Position numbers and translations under genes: made by a program. From positions 62,001 through 126,000 of the forward strand of contig JAQTMZ010000006.1 of NCBI GenBank assembly GCA_028714075.1: a stretch of 64,000 bases of DNA. The letters are read 5' to 3'. A model generated the notes under the pieces. It had not been told where the DNA came from and searched no databases. It saw only the letters and a program-made list of their open reading frames with translations. Below are positions 49,970-62,189 of this stretch, in pieces; within the stretch, counting starts at the first letter, position 1; every line of letters begins with the position of its first letter. This DNA comes from Gallionella sp. Lineage in GTDB: Bacteria > Pseudomonadota > Gammaproteobacteria > Burkholderiales > Gallionellaceae.

Positions 49970-50111
49970 GCTGGAACAGCACTGGCTTTTGGTCAGATGC
50001 CGGCATCGGCCCGCGCCGCAAATCGCGCAAGCCCGTCAATATCGCTCTATCAATCCGTTATAATCACATCCTTATTCCGCCGCACCCCAATCAAACAATA
50101 AAAGTACGCAT

Positions 50112-52964
50112 ATGGAACTCGCAAAAAGTTTTGAACCGAAGGAAATCGAAGCGCGCTGGTACCCCCAATGGGAAGCATCCGGCCACTTCAAGGCCGGGCT
50201 CGACGCCTCAAAAACAGAAAATTTCTGCATCCTGCTGCCGCCGCCCAACGTCACCGGCACGCTGCACATGGGGCACGGTTTCAACCAGACGCTGATGGAT
50301 GCGCTGACGCGCTACCACCGCATGCGCGGCGACAACACGCTGTGGCAACCGGGCACCGACCACGCGGGCATCGCCACGCAGATCGTCGTCGAACGCCAAC
50401 TCGACGCGCAGGGCATCTCGCGCCACGACCTCGGCCGTGAGAAATTCATCGAAAAGGTGTGGGAGTGGAAGAAATACTCCGGTGACACCATCACCCAGCA
50501 GATGCGCCGCCTCGGCACCTCACCGGACTGGTCGCGCGAGCGCTTCACGATGGATCCCGATTTGAACAAGACCGTCACCGAGACCTTCGTGCGCCTGTTC
50601 AACGAAGGGCTGATCTATCGCGGCAAACGCCTGGTGAACTGGGATCCGAAATTGCATACCGCCGTGTCCGACCTGGAAGTCGTGCAGGAGGAAGAAGACG
50701 GCTTCATGTGGCATATCCGCTATCCGCTCGCCGAGCCGGACAGAGAAAAAGGCCTGACCCACCTGACCGTCGCCACTACCCGCCCCGAGACCATGCTCGG
50801 TGACGTCGCGGTAATGGTGCATCCCGAAGACGAGCGCTACAAACACCTGATCGGCAAGCAAGTGAAATTGCCATTATGTGAGCGCAACATTCCGATCATC
50901 GCCGACGACTATGTGGACAAGGAATTCGGCACCGGTTGCGTGAAGGTCACGCCTGCGCATGACTTCAACGACTATGCGGTCGGGCAGCGCCACAAGCTAG
51001 AAATGATTTCCATCCTCACGCTCGATGCCAAAATTAGCGAGCATGCGCCCGTGCAATACCAAGGTTTGGATCGTTTTGTCGCGCGCAAACAGATCGTGGC
51101 CGATCTCGAAGCAGCAGGTGTGTTTGAAAAAGCCGACAAACACAAATTGAAGGTGCCGCGCGGCGACCGCACCGGCGTAATCATAGAGCCGATGCTTACC
51201 GACCAGTGGTTCGTCGCGATGAGCCAGCCCGGCAACGAAGGAAAATCCATCACCGCACAGGCGCTGGAGTGCGTCGCTTCCGGCGAAATCAAGTTCCACC
51301 CGGAGAACTGGGTCAACACCTACAACCAGTGGCTGAACAACATCCAGGACTGGTGCATCTCGCGCCAGCTGTGGTGGGGACATCAGATTCCGGCATGGTA
51401 CGGCGTGAACGGCGAAGTGTTCGTCGCGCACGACGAAGCCGAGGCACGCCACCTGGCAGATAAAGCAGGCTACGCCGGACAGCTGGACCGCGACGCCGAC
51501 GTGCTCGACACCTGGTTCTCGTCCGCACTGTGGCCGTTCTCGACGCTGGACTGGACGCCGGAATATCCGGCGAAGTCCAACCCCGCGCTCGACCTGTACC
51601 TGCCGTCTACGGTGCTGGTTACCGGCTTCGACATCATCTTCTTCTGGGTGGCGCGCATGGTGATGCTGACCAAACACATCACCGGCAAGATTCCGTTCAA
51701 GGACGTGTATGTGCATGGCCTGATCCGCGATGCGGAAGGCCACAAGATGTCCAAATCCAAGGGCAACGTGCTCGATCCGATTGATCTGATCGACGGCATC
51801 GGCATCGAGGAACTGGTGAAGAAGCGCACCAGCGGACTGATGAACCCGAAACAGGCGGAGCAGATCGAGAAGCGCACGCGCAAGGAATTCCCGCAGGGCA
51901 TCTCCGGCTTCGGCACCGATGCGCTGCGCTTCACCTTCGCCTCGCTCGCCTCGCCGGGACGTGACATCAAGTTCGACATGCAGCGCTGCGAAGGCTACCG
52001 CAACTTCTGCAACAAGCTGTGGAACGCGACGCGCTTCGTGCTGATGAATTGTGAAGGCAAGGACTGCGGACTGGCTGAGCACGGCAAGGAATCCTGCCAC
52101 AGCGGCTATCTCGATTTCTCGCACGCCGACCGCTGGATCACCAGCCAACTGCAGCGCGTCGAGGACGAGGTGGCGAAGCATTACGCCGACTACCGCTTCG
52201 ACCTGCTGGCCAAAGCGATCTACGAATTCGTCTGGGACGAATACTGCGACTGGTATGTGGAGCTTGCGAAGGTGCAGATGCAGAACGGCAGCGACGCACA
52301 GCAGCGCGCCACGCGGCGCACACTGGTGCGCGTGCTGGAAACCGTGTTACGCCTCGCCCACCCGCTGATCCCGTTTATCACCGAGGAGCTCTGGCAGAAG
52401 GTCGCGCCGGTCGCCGGTCGCGGCAAAGGGGACGGCTCCGAATCGCTGATGCTGCAAGCTTACCCGCGCGCCGACCTGACGCGCTGCGACGCGAAATCCG
52501 AAGCCTGGGTGGCGACGCTGAAATCCATGGTCAATGCCTGCCGCAGCCTGCGCGGCGAGATGAACCTATCGCCCGCCCAACGCGTGCCGCTGATAATTGC
52601 AACGGGGACGGCTGCCGAGGATACCGCCACGCTCACCGCACTGGCACCGTACATCAGCAGCCTCGCCAGGCTCAGCGAAGTACAGATCGTTGCAGACCTG
52701 CCGCAGGCCGATGCGGCAGTCGCTATCGCCGGGCCATTCAGGCTGATGTTAAAGGTCGAAATTGATGTCGCCGCAGAACGCGAACGGCTGGACAAGGAAA
52801 TCGCGCGCCTGCAAGGCGAAATCGCCAAGACGCAAGGCAAACTGTCCAACAGCAGCTTTGTAGACCGCGCTCCGGCGGCGGTGGTAGGGCAGGAACGCAA
52901 GCGCATGGAGGATTTCAGCGTAACGCTGGGGCAACTGCAAACCCAGCGCGGCAAGCTGGGTTAA
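50112..52964 (+). CDS. valS: Valyl-tRNA synthetase
   Basis: 950 aa, class I synthetase. HIGH motif [15 protein letters not shown] near residue 42, editing domain, KMSKS motif [14 protein letters not shown] near 552, anticodon-binding domain and the C-terminal coiled-coil arm ([20 protein letters not shown]). Its TAA shares bases with the stop of the convergent tusA-like gene. Confidence 0.97.
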   Translation: MELAKSFEPKEIEARWYPQWEASGHFKAGLDASKTENFCILLPPPNVTGTLHMGHGFNQTLMDALTRYHRMRGDNTLWQPGTDHAGIATQIVVERQLDAQGISRHDLGREKFIEKVWEWKKYSGDTITQQMRRLGTSPDWSRERFTMDPDLNKTVTETFVRLFNEGLIYRGKRLVNWDPKLHTAVSDLEVVQEEEDGFMWHIRYPLAEPDREKGLTHLTVATTRPETMLGDVAVMVHPEDERYKHLIGKQVKLPLCERNIPIIADDYVDKEFGTGCVKVTPAHDFNDYAVGQRHKLEMISILTLDAKISEHAPVQYQGLDRFVARKQIVADLEAAGVFEKADKHKLKVPRGDRTGVIIEPMLTDQWFVAMSQPGNEGKSITAQALECVASGEIKFHPENWVNTYNQWLNNIQDWCISRQLWWGHQIPAWYGVNGEVFVAHDEAEARHLADKAGYAGQLDRDADVLDTWFSSALWPFSTLDWTPEYPAKSNPALDLYLPSTVLVTGFDIIFFWVARMVMLTKHITGKIPFKDVYVHGLIRDAEGHKMSKSKGNVLDPIDLIDGIGIEELVKKRTSGLMNPKQAEQIEKRTRKEFPQGISGFGTDALRFTFASLASPGRDIKFDMQRCEGYRNFCNKLWNATRFVLMNCEGKDCGLAEHGKESCHSGYLDFSHADRWITSQLQRVEDEVAKHYADYRFDLLAKAIYEFVWDEYCDWYVELAKVQMQNGSDAQQRATRRTLVRVLETVLRLAHPLIPFITEELWQKVAPVAGRGKGDGSESLMLQAYPRADLTRCDAKSEAWVATLKSMVNACRSLRGEMNLSPAQRVPLIIATGTAAEDTATLTALAPYISSLARLSEVQIVADLPQADAAVAIAGPFRLMLKVEIDVAAERERLDKEIARLQGEIAKTQGKLSNSSFVDRAPAAVVGQERKRMEDFSVTLGQLQTQRGKLG

Positions 52965-53191
52965 CGGCGGCGAATCAGGAACACAAATTCGCCGTCCTGT
53001 TCAACCGAGGACAACAGTTCGTTGCCGGTCTGGCGGCAGAACACCACGAAGTCTGCGGGCGACTCCGGATCGGTTGCCAATACCCGGAGCACCTGCCCGC
53101 TGCTCAGTTGCGCCAGGGACTTCTTGGTGCGCAGAATAGGCAACGGGCAACTCAATTTGCGCGCATCCAGTTCCAGATCAAACTCCATCAT
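52961..53191 (-). CDS. TusA-family sulfur carrier protein
   Basis: 76 aa from [26 protein letters not shown], with the conserved CPxP motif (CPLP) that carries the persulfide. AGGGGG lies just upstream; the longer frame to 53335 was rejected. Convergent with valS, with overlapping stop codons. May supply sulfur for tRNA thiolation by MnmA encoded 1.2 kb away (inference). Confidence 0.88.
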   Translation of the reverse strand: MMEFDLELDARKLSCPLPILRTKKSLAQLSSGQVLRVLATDPESPADFVVFCRQTGNELLSSVEQDGEFVFLIRRR

Positions 53192-53409
53192 GCGCCCCCT
53201 GCAACACCGCTTTCGACCCCGGTGTTGTGCTGTTTTTGAAACCTGCCATCCCTTTATTCCTTCTTTGACATAACCGACCAGTTTCGATTCTAACGCAAAA
53301 TAACCTGCATTCATTATTCCGGTGCCACCTGACAAAGTGGCGGTTTATTCCGGAATTGCTCGAAACATTTGATGCAACAGGTTAATTCGTGGATAATGCG
53401 CCCCGCTTG

Positions 53410-53494
53410 GCCGGGGTGATGGAACTGGTAGACGTGCCGGACTCAAAATCCGGTGCCGCAAGGCGTGGGGGTTCGAGTCCCCCCCCCGGCACCA
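53410..53494 (+). tRNA. tRNA-Leu (anticodon CAA)
   Basis: 85 nt including the encoded CCA. Acceptor GCCGGGG/CCCCGGC, D-arm, anticodon arm CCGGA-CTCAAAA-TCCGG giving anticodon CAA, a long variable arm (class II) and the T-arm GGGGGTTCGAGTCCCCC. Reads UUG. Confidence 0.96.
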
Positions 53495-53603
53495 CAAAAG
53501 CTGTTAACGGTGTCAACCGAATGCAGTTGCAGTGCGTTAAAGCCACTGACACAAGTAGTAGTGTCATAAACGTTTACTAACCTACTTAAAATTGGAGTTC
53601 ATA

Positions 53604-53840
53604 ATGAGCAAACTGTTATCCGTACTGATCGCTGGTGTATTCGCCGCTGTTTCTTTCGCTGCTGTTGCTAACGAAGCACCAGCCAAGGCTGCCGCTCCTG
53701 CTGCTGCCGCTGCCGCTCCTGCTGCTAAGGCAGAAGCTGCTGCTCCTGCTGCCAAGGCTGACGAAGCCAAGCCAGCTAAGGCTGCAAAGAAGCACAAGAA
53801 AGCAAAGAAGGCTGAAAAGGCTGAAGCTGCTGCCAAGTAA
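53604..53840 (+). CDS. Small Ala/Lys-rich periplasmic protein
   Basis: 78 aa. Signal peptide MSKLLSVLIAGVFAAVSFAAVA, then AP-rich and KK/KA-rich low complexity (AKKHKKAKKAEKAEAAAK). GGAG lies 8 bases before the ATG. Such small highly basic proteins occur in many betaproteobacteria; function unknown. A terminator follows. Confidence 0.75.
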   Translation: MSKLLSVLIAGVFAAVSFAAVANEAPAKAAAPAAAAAAPAAKAEAAAPAAKADEAKPAKAAKKHKKAKKAEKAEAAAK

Positions 53841-53859
53841 TACACGTATGTTCAAAGAA

Positions 53860-53883
53860 GGCAGGGGCGACCCTGCCTTTTTT
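53860..53883 (+). terminator. Terminator after the Ala/Lys-rich gene
   Basis: GGCAGGG, GCGA loop, CCCTGCC and TTTTTT, 20 bp after the stop codon. Confidence 0.9.
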
Positions 53884-53901
53884 GTTTTTACAGAGTAAAA
53901 A

Positions 53902-54348
53902 ATGATCTGGAAGCCTAACGTCACCGTCGCCGCTGTCATTGAGCGCGAAGGAAAATTTTTGCTGGTCGAGGAAGAAACCTCGCAAGGGGTGCGCTTCAAC
54001 CAGCCTGCAGGGCATCTTGAAGCCGATGAATCGCTGCTGGCCGCGGTAACGCGCGAAGTGCTGGAAGAATCGGCCTATTCATTCATCCCGCAGCAGCTGC
54101 TCGGCATTTATCGCTGGCACTCGCCGGAATCGGACACCACCTACCTGCGCTTCGCCTTCACCGGCGTGATCACCGGGCATGATGCCGCCCGCCAACTGGA
54201 CGCAGGCATCCTGCAAGCCGCGTGGCTGCCGCCCGACGAAATCCGTGCCGCGCAAGAACGGCATCGCAGCCCGCTGGTGCTGCGCTGTATCGAGGATTAC
54301 CTCGCCGGCAAACGCTACCCGCTGGAACTCCTCACCCATTATGAGTAA
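53902..54348 (+). CDS. nudJ: Nudix hydrolase (NudJ-like)
   Basis: 148 aa. Nudix box [20 protein letters not shown] is complete. Size and the W-x-P-N-V-T-V-A-A-V start match NudJ, a phosphatase for thiamine pyrophosphate precursors and nucleotides. It overlaps mnmA by 8 bp, an arrangement conserved in proteobacteria. Confidence 0.9.
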   Translation: MIWKPNVTVAAVIEREGKFLLVEEETSQGVRFNQPAGHLEADESLLAAVTREVLEESAYSFIPQQLLGIYRWHSPESDTTYLRFAFTGVITGHDAARQLDAGILQAAWLPPDEIRAAQERHRSPLVLRCIEDYLAGKRYPLELLTHYE

Positions 54349-55423
54349 ACGTGTTGTCGTCGGCATGTCCGGCGGCGTGGATTCCGCTGTCGCCGCGCTG
54401 TTGCTCAAGCAGCAGGGCCATGACGTGACCGGCCTGTTCATGAAGAACTGGGAAGACGACGACAACGATGAATACTGCTCGTCGCGCCAGGATCTGCTGG
54501 ATGCGGTGTCGGTCGCCGACACCATCGGCATCCCCATCGAGGCGGTAAATTTTTCCGGGGAATACAAGGAACGTGTATTCGGCTATTTCCTGCGCGAATA
54601 CCAGGCCGGGCGCACGCCCAACCCGGACATCCTGTGCAATTCGGAGATCAAGTTCAAGGCGTTTCTCGACCATGCCATTCAACTGGGTGCGGAAGTCATC
54701 GCCACCGGGCATTACGCGCAGGTGCGCGAAGTGGACGGCTTGTTCCAGTTGCTCAAGGCCGCCGACGACAGCAAGGATCAAAGCTACTTCCTGCACCGCC
54801 TGAACCAGGCGCAATTGGGCCATGCGCTATTTCCGCTCGGCAAATTATTGAAAACCGAAGTGCGCGCGATTGCCGAGCAGCACGGCCTGTCCAACTACGC
54901 CAAGAAAGACAGCACCGGCATCTGCTTCATCGGCGAACGCCCGTTCCGCGAATTCCTCAACCGCTACCTGCCGACCCAGCCGGGCGAGATGCGCACGCCG
55001 GACGGCAAGACCGTCGGGGAACATATCGGGCTGTCGTTCTACACCATCGGCCAGCGGCAGGGGCTGGGCATCGGCGGCGCAAAAGATGCTTCGGGCGAAC
55101 CGTGGTTCGTGGCCGGCAAGGACATGGCGAACAACCGCCTGATCGTAGTGCAGGGACACGACCACCCGGCGCTGCTCAGCAACCGGCTGACCGCGCTGGA
55201 CAGCCACTGGATCAGCGGCACTGCGCCGCTGCCCAATCACCCCTATGCCGCCAAGACACGCTACCGGCAGGCCGATGCGCCGTGCCGTATCACGGCGCTG
55301 GATGGTGAACGCTGCTCGTTCGAGTTTGACCAGCCGCAATGGGCGGTCACCCCCGGGCAATCGGTGGTGCTCTACGATGGCGAGGTATGCCTCGGCGGCG
55401 CAATCATCGAAGAAAGTCTCTAA
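54341..55423 (+). CDS. mnmA: tRNA-specific 2-thiouridylase MnmA
   Basis: 360 aa. PP-loop [15 protein letters not shown] at the N-terminus, first catalytic Cys in [12 protein letters not shown], second Cys in [14 protein letters not shown]. Makes s2U34 in tRNA Glu, Gln and Lys. Overlaps the Nudix gene by 8 bp. Its last four codons and stop lie in the left arm of a palindromic repeat. Confidence 0.96.
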   Translation: MSKRVVVGMSGGVDSAVAALLLKQQGHDVTGLFMKNWEDDDNDEYCSSRQDLLDAVSVADTIGIPIEAVNFSGEYKERVFGYFLREYQAGRTPNPDILCNSEIKFKAFLDHAIQLGAEVIATGHYAQVREVDGLFQLLKAADDSKDQSYFLHRLNQAQLGHALFPLGKLLKTEVRAIAEQHGLSNYAKKDSTGICFIGERPFREFLNRYLPTQPGEMRTPDGKTVGEHIGLSFYTIGQRQGLGIGGAKDASGEPWFVAGKDMANNRLIVVQGHDHPALLSNRLTALDSHWISGTAPLPNHPYAAKTRYRQADAPCRITALDGERCSFEFDQPQWAVTPGQSVVLYDGEVCLGGAIIEESL

Positions 55424-55553
55424 TAATCTACTGCGCGACTCGATAGCGGCGTTGCGCGGTACTCGCTCCTCGCCTACCTATTCGGTATGTCTAGTTCGCT
55501 GCGTTCCGTGCGCCTTGCTCTCGAATCGCTCGCTACGATTCTTAGAGACTTCC
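55412..55553. repeat. Long imperfect palindrome between mnmA and purB
   Basis: Left end GAAAGTCTCTAATAATC (55412-55428) pairs with GATTCTTAGAGACTTCC (55537-55553) at 15 of 17 positions; inner arms (GCGACTCGATAGCG / GCGATTCGAGAGC on the other strand) also pair, with the centre near TATTCGGTA. The left arm encodes the end of mnmA. Confidence 0.6.
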
Positions 55554-55556
55554 TGA

Positions 55557-56984
<1,428 letters not shown>

Positions 56985-57186
56985 GCCGGATTTATCCGCG
57001 AATCGCCAGCTCATCCTCCTGCTCCGGGAACATTCGCCCCCGGAAATAGTGTTCTGAAAAATCCATGCTATTATCGTATGGTCTGAGGCGTTCCGGCATC
57101 ATCCGGATTGGGGATCAGGCGCTACAAAACGGCACGTATTTAAATATCGAAACAGTCTGTTGATTTACTTTTTAGGGAGGATAGTC

Positions 57187-59226
57187 ATGTCAGGTGGTTT
57201 ATGGTTTGCGTTGTTATGTGCAATCGCGGCGCTGTTGTACGGCGCCATTTCAATCAAATGGATTCTGGGTAAATCGACCGGCAGTGCAAGGATGCAGGAA
57301 ATTGCCGCCGCGGTGCAGGAAGGCGCTTCCGCCTACCTGAACCGGCAATACACCACCATCGCCATAGTTGGCGCCGTGCTGTTCGTCATTATCTTTTTCA
57401 CCCTACACTGGCAAACGGCTATCGGTTTCGCCATCGGCGCGATCCTGTCGGGATTGACCGGCTATATCGGCATGAACGTATCGGTACGCGCCAATGTGCG
57501 CACCGCCGAAGCGGCCAAAGAAAGCCTGAACGCAGCGCTGAACGTTTCCTTCAAAGGCGGCGCAATCACCGGCTTGCTGGTCGTGGGCTTGGGGCTGCTC
57601 GGGGTGGCGGGCTATTACGCTTTCCTCACGCTGATGATGGGCACCTCTACCCAGGAAGCAACGCATGCTCTGGTGGGCCTGGCTTTCGGCGGTTCGCTGA
57701 TCTCCATCTTCGCCCGTCTTGGCGGCGGCATTTTCACCAAGGGCGCTGATGTGGGTGCCGATCTGGTGGGCAAGGTCGAAGCTGGCATCCCCGAGGACGA
57801 CCCGCGCAACCCGGCGGTCATCGCCGATAACGTCGGTGACAACGTCGGCGACTGTGCCGGTATGGCGGCCGACTTGTTCGAAACTTATGCGGTCACCATC
57901 ATCGCCACCATGGTGTTGGGCGGCCTGTTGATTACCGGTTCCCCCGAAGCAGTGATCTATCCGCTGGTGCTGGGCGGCTTCTCGATCATCGCCTCCATCG
58001 TCGGCACCTTCTTCGTCACGGCACGTGATGGCGGCAAAATCATGAACGCGTTGTATCGCGGCTTGGCCGTCTCCGCAGTTCTGGCGGCGATCGCCTTCTA
58101 CCCCATCACCACCAAGGTGTTGGGCGAAGGCGTGATGATAGACGGCAACATGGTTACGTCGCTGCATCTGTACTTTGCCTCCCTGATTGGCCTGGCGCTG
58201 ACTGCCGCCATGGTGTGGATCACCGAGTACTACACCGCCACCGAATACGCGCCGGTGCGCCATATCGCCGAGGCTTCCACTACCGGCCACGGCACCAATG
58301 TGATCGCAGGTCTGGGTGTTTCGATGAAGGCCACTGCCGCTCCGGTGCTGGTCGTGTGCCTGGCGATCTGGGCATCCTTCGCTCTGGGCGGGCTGTATGG
58401 CATCGCGATCGCCGCGACCTCGATGCTGTCGATGGCCGGCATCATCGTGGCACTGGATGCTTATGGTCCGATCACCGATAACGCCGGCGGCATCGCCGAA
58501 ATGGCTAAATTGCCACCTGACGTGCGCAAGATTACCGACGCGCTGGATGCGGTGGGCAATACCACCAAGGCCGTCACCAAAGGCTACGCCATCGGCTCCG
58601 CAGGCTTGGCCGCGCTGGTGCTGTTCGCCGACTACACCCATGCTCTGCAGGTCAAGATGGGGGACGTGGTTACCACCTTCGATCTGTCCAACCACATGGT
58701 CATCATCGGCCTGTTCATCGGCGGCATGGTGCCCTACCTGTTTGCCGCGATGGGTATGGAAGCGGTCGGACGCGCCGCCGGTTCAGTGGTGGTGGAAGTG
58801 CGCCGCCAGTTCAAGGAAATCCCCGGCATCATGGAAGGCACCGGCAAACCGGAATACGGCACTTGCGTGGACATGCTGACCAAGGCGGCGATCAAGGAAA
58901 TGATCGTCCCGTCGCTGCTGCCTATCGCCGTACCGCTGATCGTCGGCCTGACGCTTGGCGCACAGGCGCTCGGCGGTGTGCTGGTCGGCACCATCATCAC
59001 CGGCATCTTCGTCGCAATCTCCATGACCGCCGGCGGCGGTGCGTGGGATAACGCCAAGAAATACATCGAAGAAGGCAACTTTGGCGGCAAGGGCTCCGAA
59101 GCGCACAAAGCTGCCGTAACCGGCGACACCGTGGGCGATCCCTACAAGGACACCGCAGGCCCTGCGGTGAACCCGCTGATCAAGATCATCAACATTGTTG
59201 CACTGATGATTGTGCCGCTGCTTTAA
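57187..59226 (+). CDS. hppA: K+-independent proton-pumping membrane pyrophosphatase
   Basis: 679 aa, about 16 membrane helices. PPi-binding motif [20 protein letters not shown] and [27 protein letters not shown] carries Lys where K+-dependent enzymes have Ala, so this is the K+-independent H+ pump. GGGAGG lies 7 bases before the ATG at 57187; a TTG 27 bases upstream was rejected. It uses PPi from biosynthesis to build proton-motive force. Confidence 0.95.
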   Translation: MSGGLWFALLCAIAALLYGAISIKWILGKSTGSARMQEIAAAVQEGASAYLNRQYTTIAIVGAVLFVIIFFTLHWQTAIGFAIGAILSGLTGYIGMNVSVRANVRTAEAAKESLNAALNVSFKGGAITGLLVVGLGLLGVAGYYAFLTLMMGTSTQEATHALVGLAFGGSLISIFARLGGGIFTKGADVGADLVGKVEAGIPEDDPRNPAVIADNVGDNVGDCAGMAADLFETYAVTIIATMVLGGLLITGSPEAVIYPLVLGGFSIIASIVGTFFVTARDGGKIMNALYRGLAVSAVLAAIAFYPITTKVLGEGVMIDGNMVTSLHLYFASLIGLALTAAMVWITEYYTATEYAPVRHIAEASTTGHGTNVIAGLGVSMKATAAPVLVVCLAIWASFALGGLYGIAIAATSMLSMAGIIVALDAYGPITDNAGGIAEMAKLPPDVRKITDALDAVGNTTKAVTKGYAIGSAGLAALVLFADYTHALQVKMGDVVTTFDLSNHMVIIGLFIGGMVPYLFAAMGMEAVGRAAGSVVVEVRRQFKEIPGIMEGTGKPEYGTCVDMLTKAAIKEMIVPSLLPIAVPLIVGLTLGAQALGGVLVGTIITGIFVAISMTAGGGAWDNAKKYIEEGNFGGKGSEAHKAAVTGDTVGDPYKDTAGPAVNPLIKIINIVALMIVPLL

Positions 59227-59250
59227 GCCGCAGCAAGCCGTAATGCAAAA

Positions 59251-59280
59251 ACAGGGCGGAAATTTCCGCCCTGTTTTTTT
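59251..59280 (+). terminator. hppA terminator
   Basis: ACAGGGCGG, loop AAATT, CCGCCCTGT and a run of T, 25 bp after the stop codon. Confidence 0.9.
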
Positions 59281-59356
59281 GCGCTTGCAATACCGCGCGC
59301 TCTTCAAAATAGTCGAACCCTAAAAAAACTTCGCCGCTATTCATATTCCAGTAGAT

Positions 59357-59388
59357 AAAAAAAGCCCACCGAAGTGGGCTTTTTTTAC
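59357..59388. terminator. Bidirectional terminator before the FlaG-like gene
   Basis: AAAAAAGCCCAC, CGAA loop, GTGGGCTTTTTTT. Ends the minus-strand FlaG-like gene and backs up hppA termination. Confidence 0.85.
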
Positions 59389-59401
59389 GGGGTAATCGTG
59401 T

Positions 59402-59776
59402 TCATGCCCTAGCGTTTATCAATTGTCCTTTTTTTGCCTGCGACTGGCTGATCACTTCAGCAAATGCAATGATTGCTTTTGACGGGAATTGGCTGATTAC
59501 TTCCCTGGTATTTCTATCTGAAACTTTTACCACGTTGATACCGGTAGCCTGGTCTTTTTCAACAGAAGCATAAAGATTCTGCCCATTTTGGGCAAAGGTA
59601 TCATTCACTTGCTTGACTGCTTGAGCGACATGCTCGGGAGACGGTGTTGGCGCGCTGACATCCACTCCACCTGCTGCCGTTTTTGGAGCAACTGAATCTG
59701 CGGATTGCACAAGACGCCGCGTGCCTTCGCTCGGCGCGACAGCATCTGATCTTGGGGTAACTGAAGAAATGGCCAT
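59402..59776 (-). CDS. FlaG-like small protein with C-terminal GQLINARA tail
   Basis: 124 aa. The C-terminal half (NLYASVEKDQATGINVVKVSDRNTREVISQFPSKA) has the FlaG domain pattern: a beta strand, then V-x-D-x2-T-x-E-V-I-x-Q-x-P. The N-terminal half is low-complexity. The tail GQLINARA fits G-x2-[IV]-N-[AT]-x-A seen on three other small proteins here. FlaG proteins are linked to flagellar filament length, but no other flagellar gene is in the window. AAAGG precedes the ATG. Confidence 0.75.
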   Translation of the reverse strand: MAISSVTPRSDAVAPSEGTRRLVQSADSVAPKTAAGGVDVSAPTPSPEHVAQAVKQVNDTFAQNGQNLYASVEKDQATGINVVKVSDRNTREVISQFPSKAIIAFAEVISQSQAKKGQLINARA

Positions 59777-59822
59777 ATTCAACCTTTCTTGCTAACTGTT
59801 GGCATCATACCGAACATAAATA

Positions 59823-60029
59823 TCAGGCTTTCGTGTTAATGATACGGCCGACTACCTGACCACTGGTATTGATAGAGTGGCGGGGTGCTACAGCCTTGGA
59901 AGTGCCGTTGTCTTTATCCTTGTCATTTCCCACTTCTCTGGTGCGAGCCGGCTGATTTTTCGGCTGAACAGCAGTAGCGTTTTTCACATTTAAAGCATTC
60001 ACATTTGAAGTAACTGAGCTGACTTCCAT
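59823..60029 (-). CDS. Small protein with C-terminal GRIINTKA tail
   Basis: 68 aa, polar and disordered, no signal peptide. Starts MEVSSVTSNVNALNV, like MDVSNATATSVSALV at 34641; ends GRIINTKA. It lies about 45 bp upstream of the FlaG-like gene on the same strand. Unknown function; probable paralogue of the 34366 protein. Confidence 0.6.
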   Translation of the reverse strand: MEVSSVTSNVNALNVKNATAVQPKNQPARTREVGNDKDKDNGTSKAVAPRHSINTSGQVVGRIINTKA

Positions 60030-60180
60030 GATGTAGCCTTTCCTTGAATTATGGATAAAATCCAACTTGCGATAGCTGGATGTTTGTTATCGGCAAGTTT
60101 TAGCCTTACTTTAGGATTGCCGGAAAATAAAAAGGCTTCCGAAGAAGCCCTTTGGGTGTTGCCGAGTATTCGTATTACTA

Positions 60181-60522
60181 TCAATGGCAATCGCGACCAT
60201 CTTTCCATCCGATGCTGCCGTCTGGAAGATAGACCAGCTCAGCCTTGCACTTCGCCGCCTGCTTGCCTTGGACAGGCTGCAGCAACTGCACGTTCACCAC
60301 GTACTGACCATCCACCTTTTTAACTGCCCCAGCGTAGAACAATACACAAGCAACTTCCTTGGTATCGTCCCCGGCGTATTTGAGACAGGTATCTTGGGCA
60401 ACCGCAAGCCCTTGAGCGGGCTGAACGACATCCTTCGTAGGGCCCGACGCGTTCACGGAACCAACAAAACCAAAGGTGGCAGCCAAAACGAGCCAGACGG
60501 CCAGAACTATTTTTTTCTTCAT
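60181..60522 (-). CDS. Hypothetical periplasmic protein with four Cys
   Basis: 113 aa. Signal peptide MKKKIVLAVWLVLAATFGFVGSVNA; mature part with TCLKYAG, VACVLFYAG, AKCKAEL and the final RDCH, likely two disulfides, and a C-terminal LVYLPDGSIGWKDG. GAGGAAAAA precedes the ATG. I do not recognise the family. Confidence 0.65.
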   Translation of the reverse strand: MKKKIVLAVWLVLAATFGFVGSVNASGPTKDVVQPAQGLAVAQDTCLKYAGDDTKEVACVLFYAGAVKKVDGQYVVNVQLLQPVQGKQAAKCKAELVYLPDGSIGWKDGRDCH

Positions 60523-60937
60523 ACTATTTTTCCTCTTGAAAAAATTTAAAAAACAAACCAACACTAACGTCCTCTAACCAAGTTACTTTGACTCCAGCAA
60601 AGGCATTTAAATAAACCTTCAATAAGGTAATGAACCCGGCTAAAAGTTCCCGGATAAATCCGCTATGAGTTTTTTATAAGCATCTGTCAGAAAGCCTTAA
60701 CCCCTGTTTATTTTTATACCTACAAACTGGACGAGTCGAACCAAAGATGTGAAACAGGGACAGCTCACAGGAGCAAATACCCATACTCCCGAAAACTTAT
60801 AAGGAAGAAAAAATTTGCTTCATTCGCCCTGCGCCTCCCCCGCAGCAAAACGGCGGAGGTAGACACAGAAAAGCAAAACCGGTGAGCTATGCCTCAAACC
60901 GTATTCCACACGCGCCAAGAGCGCGGGGAATACAAGT
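60523..60937. other. Intergenic region with a hairpin at 60902-60932
   Basis: No supported gene. TATTCC...CGCG-loop-GCGC...GGAATA (60902-60932) is a strong hairpin just after the stop of the EF-hand gene (minus strand) and probably its terminator, though without a T-run. A 21-codon ORF at 60889 was not accepted. Confidence 0.45.
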
Positions 60938-61366
60938 TCAGGCAGTCGTATTGATGTTTGATCCAATCCTCATTTGATTCAAACCAGAGAGGCTGGCATC
61001 GATTGTTTGTTTTGGTGCGGGCGCGGATGTCTGTGCAGCAGACTCATAGTTATGCAGCCGTTGCTGCCGGATTTGCGACATCATCTGGGTCATACCGTTT
61101 TTGAAATCCTGCTTTGAAACCGAACCCGTACCATTCGGGTCAAGCTTTGCAAACACCGCACTCGCACCCATGGACTTGAATTCGGAAGGAGGTTTAAGTG
61201 TGCTGAATGCCTGCTCGAACTGCGCTTTCGAGATTGATCCGGTACCACTGCTATCAATTTTATCAAAGAGATTGGCCATCTTTTGCGCGGGAGGCATACG
61301 CATACTCGCCCCGGTCATTGCCTGAGATGCTCCAGCCATACCCATTCCAGAAATTGCTGTACTCAT
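60938..61366 (-). CDS. EF-hand calcium-binding protein with C-terminal GSNINTTA tail
   Basis: 142 aa, no signal peptide. Two EF-hands: DKIDSSGTGSISKAQFEQAF (about residue 36) and AKLDPNGTGSVSKQDFKNGM (about 76). The Ala/Met/Gly-rich N-terminus MSTAISGMGMAGASQAM and the GSNINTTA end are similar in style to the other tailed proteins nearby. GAGAGG precedes the ATG. Calcium binding is likely; export is inferred from the tail. Confidence 0.75.
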   Translation of the reverse strand: MSTAISGMGMAGASQAMTGASMRMPPAQKMANLFDKIDSSGTGSISKAQFEQAFSTLKPPSEFKSMGASAVFAKLDPNGTGSVSKQDFKNGMTQMMSQIRQQRLHNYESAAQTSAPAPKQTIDASLSGLNQMRIGSNINTTA

Positions 61367-61668
61367 ATCGACCTCTCTAAATAAATTACACCGAAACAAA
61401 GACATACAATCATGCAACGCACCGCAACATTAAAGCTTGGCTGCACCAAGTTATTGGTTATCGGCGTTTCCACAAAATACCTGAATAAACTTTGTATCAA
61501 ATTGTAAACAGCAAGAATGCCCGTTAATCTCCTGTTGAAAATATGCAAAAACCGCCCTGCCATCAAAAGCGCTTAAAGCTGTCTTAAGCGAACTTTGTTT
61601 GCCGGGATGTGCATGATCTGCAACGCTTTGTATTTGACAGAGTTACCGATTTTTGCCAAGCTGCACAT
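61367..61668. other. Divergent intergenic region before the metal-efflux cluster
   Basis: About 300 bp, AT-rich near the EF-hand gene. No copy of the 15-bp operator and no gene seen. Confidence 0.4.
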
Positions 61669-62067
61669 ATGTCGCGTCCAATCAGAAAACTTATTGCATT
61701 ACTTTTGGCCGTTTGGTTGCCGCTGTTCGGCGGCAACGCGCTGGCCGGATCGGTTGCGATGCAATCGAAGAGCGGGGATTGCCATGCTGCGGTGGCGCAA
61801 CAAAACGGACATCATTCACAGCACCAGTATGCGCCCCAAGCGCAACTTGCCGCGCATCACGACACGCCTTCCGGCCAGCACGACCAGCAAAACTCATCCT
61901 GCCAAGACCACTCCCCCTGCCATCTGGTGTGCTGCGGGTATGTTGCCGGCTCCGCATTGGTGATTGCTGTGGAGCAACAGCCGGATCACGCCTTTACCCC
62001 TTACCTCGTTACACCCCGCACGCTCACCCTGCCACTGTTCGACCCCCCTCCTCTCGCCCGCGCCTGA
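61669..62067 (+). CDS. His/Cys-rich DUF2946-like periplasmic protein
   Basis: 132 aa. Signal-like helix MSRPIRKLIALLLAVWLPLFGGNALA, then a His/Gln-rich stretch (QQNGHHSQHQYAPQ, HHDTPSGQHDQQ), CQDHSPCHLVCCGY and a Pro-rich end. Such small His/Cys-rich proteins often precede copper or cation efflux operons. Likely periplasmic metal binding. The ribosome binding site is weak, so the start could be further upstream (61609). Confidence 0.6.
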   Translation: MSRPIRKLIALLLAVWLPLFGGNALAGSVAMQSKSGDCHAAVAQQNGHHSQHQYAPQAQLAAHHDTPSGQHDQQNSSCQDHSPCHLVCCGYVAGSALVIAVEQQPDHAFTPYLVTPRTLTLPLFDPPPLARA

Positions 62068-62189
62068 CACGGGGCGAGCCGCTTCCATCGTTTTAGTCAC
62101 GCCGGCTTCACCGGTAAAAAGCTCTCGTCCCAAATCGATAAGCAGCCGTTTGCGGCTGCCTGTTTGTCACTCTTTCGAGGATTCGGATC

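Noticed and set aside
50997-52181. Minus-strand ORF of 394 codons
   Set aside because: Shadow of valS, with no recognisable domain.
57403-58695. Minus-strand ORF of 430 codons
   Set aside because: Shadow of hppA; composition (His, Gln, Gly, Asp rich) is typical of antisense frames of GC-rich genes.
60560-60937. Possible c-di-GMP riboswitch (phrases like GCAAAACCGG and GCCTC)
   Set aside because: The order and spacing of conserved bases do not fit on either strand.
60889-60954. 21-codon plus-strand ORF
   Set aside because: Too short to judge; it overlaps the hairpin after the EF-hand gene and shows no similarity.
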